A DNA stretch of 7,211 nt from Psychrobacter sp. (GTDB lineage Bacteria > Pseudomonadota > Gammaproteobacteria > Pseudomonadales > Moraxellaceae), in contig JAAXIL010000155.1 of the NCBI GenBank assembly GCA_012270355.1, forward strand, positions 1 through 7,211. The letters are read 5' to 3'. Below are positions 6,401 to 7,211 of this stretch, one piece after another (within the stretch, counting starts at the first letter, position 1; the number at the start of each line of letters is the position of its first letter). A program made the position numbers and the translations under genes. The notes under the pieces are model-generated. The model was given only the letters and a program-made list of their open reading frames with translations. It did not search any database and was not told the DNA's origin.

Positions 6401-7211
6401 CTTGCCTTATCGGTGATGCCGTCTATCGTTAAACGGTGGCTAGTAACCGAGCATCCGCCCGTGCCATTTGCCAAATCACTATTTGTTGAAGCCCAAGTTG
6501 AAGCCTCAAACGAAATTAAAGACGAATTGTCAGAAGAATTTAAGGACGAAACAACTGGTGAAGCACCGCTGAACGCTTCAATCGAATTGAGCGAATTAGA
6601 TGATATGTCTCGCTTATTGCATCAGCAAATGAACGAGGTGGAAAACAAGCGTAAAGCGAGCCTGCCCCCCGCAAAATTATGGCAAGCAGTGTATCACCGA
6701 GCATACGGCAAGGAAGAAAATCAGCACATGACTACTATGTTGGCTTTGCCAACCAAGCAAACGCTAACTGAATTGGCACAAAGCCTTACTAACAATGGTC
6801 ATATAACTACTGAGCAGACGATTGGCGATGTCAGTCACTTCATCGCCGAGAAAACTACCCACATAGACATTGCCTCTCTAACTAAAGTTGTTTCGCACCC
6901 TGCCAAGCAGTTTTTACGACGTAATCAAGTCCGCATCGTGGCAGGCGAGCCAGCCATTAATGGTCAAGAGGCGTTGGAAATGGACGGCTTGTCCCGTTAC
7001 CAGTTGTTAAAACAGTTGCTTGATGATTCAACAGTAAATAATTCTTCGAGAGAACTACTCAATTCAAGTGTTACGAATACTCAACTACAAGACTTATTAC
7101 CTGCAGGTGTAGGCAGAGTCCCCAGTTTAACCCAGCTAAAGCAAACGCTTGAGCAGGAAGCCGAAGCCTTTAAAGAACAGTTGGCAGAACTGGGGGTTGA
7201 TTTAGGGTTTG
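3422..7211 (+). CDS. recC: RecBCD exonuclease V subunit RecC (gamma chain), runs off the right edge
   Basis: RecC is the non-catalytic scaffold of RecBCD, which splits the duplex at a double-strand end, channels the 3' strand and reads Chi. Open for 1263 codons with no stop; E. coli RecC is 1122 residues, so this homologue is unusually long. The match runs throughout: N-terminal VPSMVLGEWL (E. coli VQSTGMAQWL); SIHSCYSLSRQLEVLR and IVVLMPNVDQHHAVIRSVF in the helicase-like part; SRFTASSVFDWL and FGLTGEQMRR; VITFGRFGALRNVPF from residue 857 with VARRGDRFSEDDDNGAFL near 900; and HPAKQFLRRNQVRI from 1159, in the degenerate nuclease-like domain. The extra length lies in polar low-complexity insertions near residues 160-198, 793-825, 973-995 and 1022-1062. 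The ATG at 3422 aligns with the E. coli N-terminus within one residue. No Shine-Dalgarno sequence is seen. recB and recD are not in the window and may lie downstream. Confidence 0.96.
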   Translation, partial: MFAITQSHRTEYLLDLLLDDYRSSSDDVFARFVVIVPSMVLGEWLDKTFAERAGISTLVTAQFWGQYQWQLMQNVLDVHNAWLAEQGKPTGLNVPEVAVLSQAVMQWRVFGYLRAVLYGTFDDHSNSASSELDTKQISFDHTHPLYETLHILLEPMLKSELETAEKTVTDNSINHQTANQQAIDYQSTTNTTTDTTTESRLWQLAGDIARMFTRYLTYREDWLIKWSRDEAINVAELIKDKDELSKRFDGVEHQTPAWLTEHYTALEVAKRHLWQSLFAEVFEHRNAVAREFWQALGCNDATTIDEVQAVLPSRLRLFTIQQLPPIELEFLQKLSRYIEINLYHYNPSQLYWADIVDKRWLDRQRFINPQSVYLREHGHTLLSRLGKQSRETFAMLADMAGNMDNQQDSVEWRDDFETATLRDPIQKSLWFGDDGLEKPKSPTLLEQLQFDILMLEDTRTQEQATQKTVQSLQNIQLADIEQRRYEDSVTRQWQMGGEDNSLSIHSCYSLSRQLEVLRMMIGRWLNEPNADGSARHLSDIVVLMPNVDQHHAVIRSVFVDGRGQDGLVLPAKITGVVDTSIRKLWQAITGFYDLLGVTGSRFTASSVFDWLMLEPLYDSFGLTGEQMRRACSLLEQAGFIRGFDEAHLKQTLDPSDTDYRFTFAHALDRLALGLIMPEAGATDILYAGLYSGSESKDGTINDLMPETTRPLPNISLSDAPIIEALCRIHTGLHANRKAFDKRQTADQWLNDIEHGVIDRYFGKYAQTRQMRAIYTAMNGFRSSLRANRFYETADSSHNKVNNNNAQNVSQDKAYNNNEAHSVNVPIQLQNLPLKLPFMLDSIQSTLESQQVSAEPTGVITFGRFGALRNVPFGLVVMLNMNLSEFPNRDNDNRIDLMKAGVARRGDRFSEDDDNGAFLDAILCARSACWIFYNGRSLTDAYEHLPANPVSELIEFLTGKVDWQLPETMPELMDNKEEASLNLNSTLDSNPQTKLALSVMPSIVKRWLVTEHPPVPFAKSLFVEAQVEASNEIKDELSEEFKDETTGEAPLNASIELSELDDMSRLLHQQMNEVENKRKASLPPAKLWQAVYHRAYGKEENQHMTTMLALPTKQTLTELAQSLTNNGHITTEQTIGDVSHFIAEKTTHIDIASLTKVVSHPAKQFLRRNQVRIVAGEPAINGQEALEMDGLSRYQLLKQLLDDSTVNNSSRELLNSSVTNTQLQDLLPAGVGRVPSLTQLKQTLEQEAEAFKEQLAELGVDLGF

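Overview
The window looks like ordinary chromosomal DNA of a gammaproteobacterium, most likely family Moraxellaceae (Psychrobacter or Moraxella type). I base this on moderate base composition (roughly mid-40s % G+C by eye, not computed), proteobacterial DnaE and RecC sequences that can be followed against their E. coli counterparts, and Asn/Gln/Ser/Thr-rich low-complexity stretches in the proteins. The family assignment is inference. The DnaE and RecC identities are firm.

Layout. Five elements lie on the minus strand and one on the plus strand. From the left edge to 1262 (minus) is the first 420 codons of dnaE, the replicative DNA polymerase III alpha subunit, whose C-terminal part lies outside the window. 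Positions 1263-1499 are non-coding and hold a possible remnant of a small Cys-rich ORF and a perfect inverted repeat just past a tRNA. Positions 1500-1572 (minus) are tRNA-Arg with anticodon CCT. Positions 1573-1749 are non-coding, with inverted repeats and two -10-like boxes. Positions 1750-2580 (minus) encode a membrane-anchored protein with a shortened periplasmic-binding-protein (ModA-like) domain. Positions 2679-3368 (minus) encode an unrecognised protein with a short folded N-domain, a long disordered Asn/Gln-rich linker and an acidic C-terminal tip. From 3422 to the right edge (plus) is recC, divergent from the previous gene across a 53-bp gap and still open after 1263 codons.

How the genes relate. 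DnaE (chromosome replication) and RecC (DNA-end processing and double-strand-break repair within RecBCD) are both DNA-metabolism genes, but nothing shows that they are co-regulated. The two unknown genes share a strand and are 98 bp apart, so they could be co-transcribed. The 229-residue protein shares its upstream region with recC.

No mobile element, CRISPR array, integrase, phage gene or toxin-antitoxin pair was seen. I do not see a clear new multi-gene system. The observations most worth a second look are the altered Chi-reading residues in RecC, a strand-biased repeat of the octamer TGGCAGGC, and the two uncharacterised proteins.
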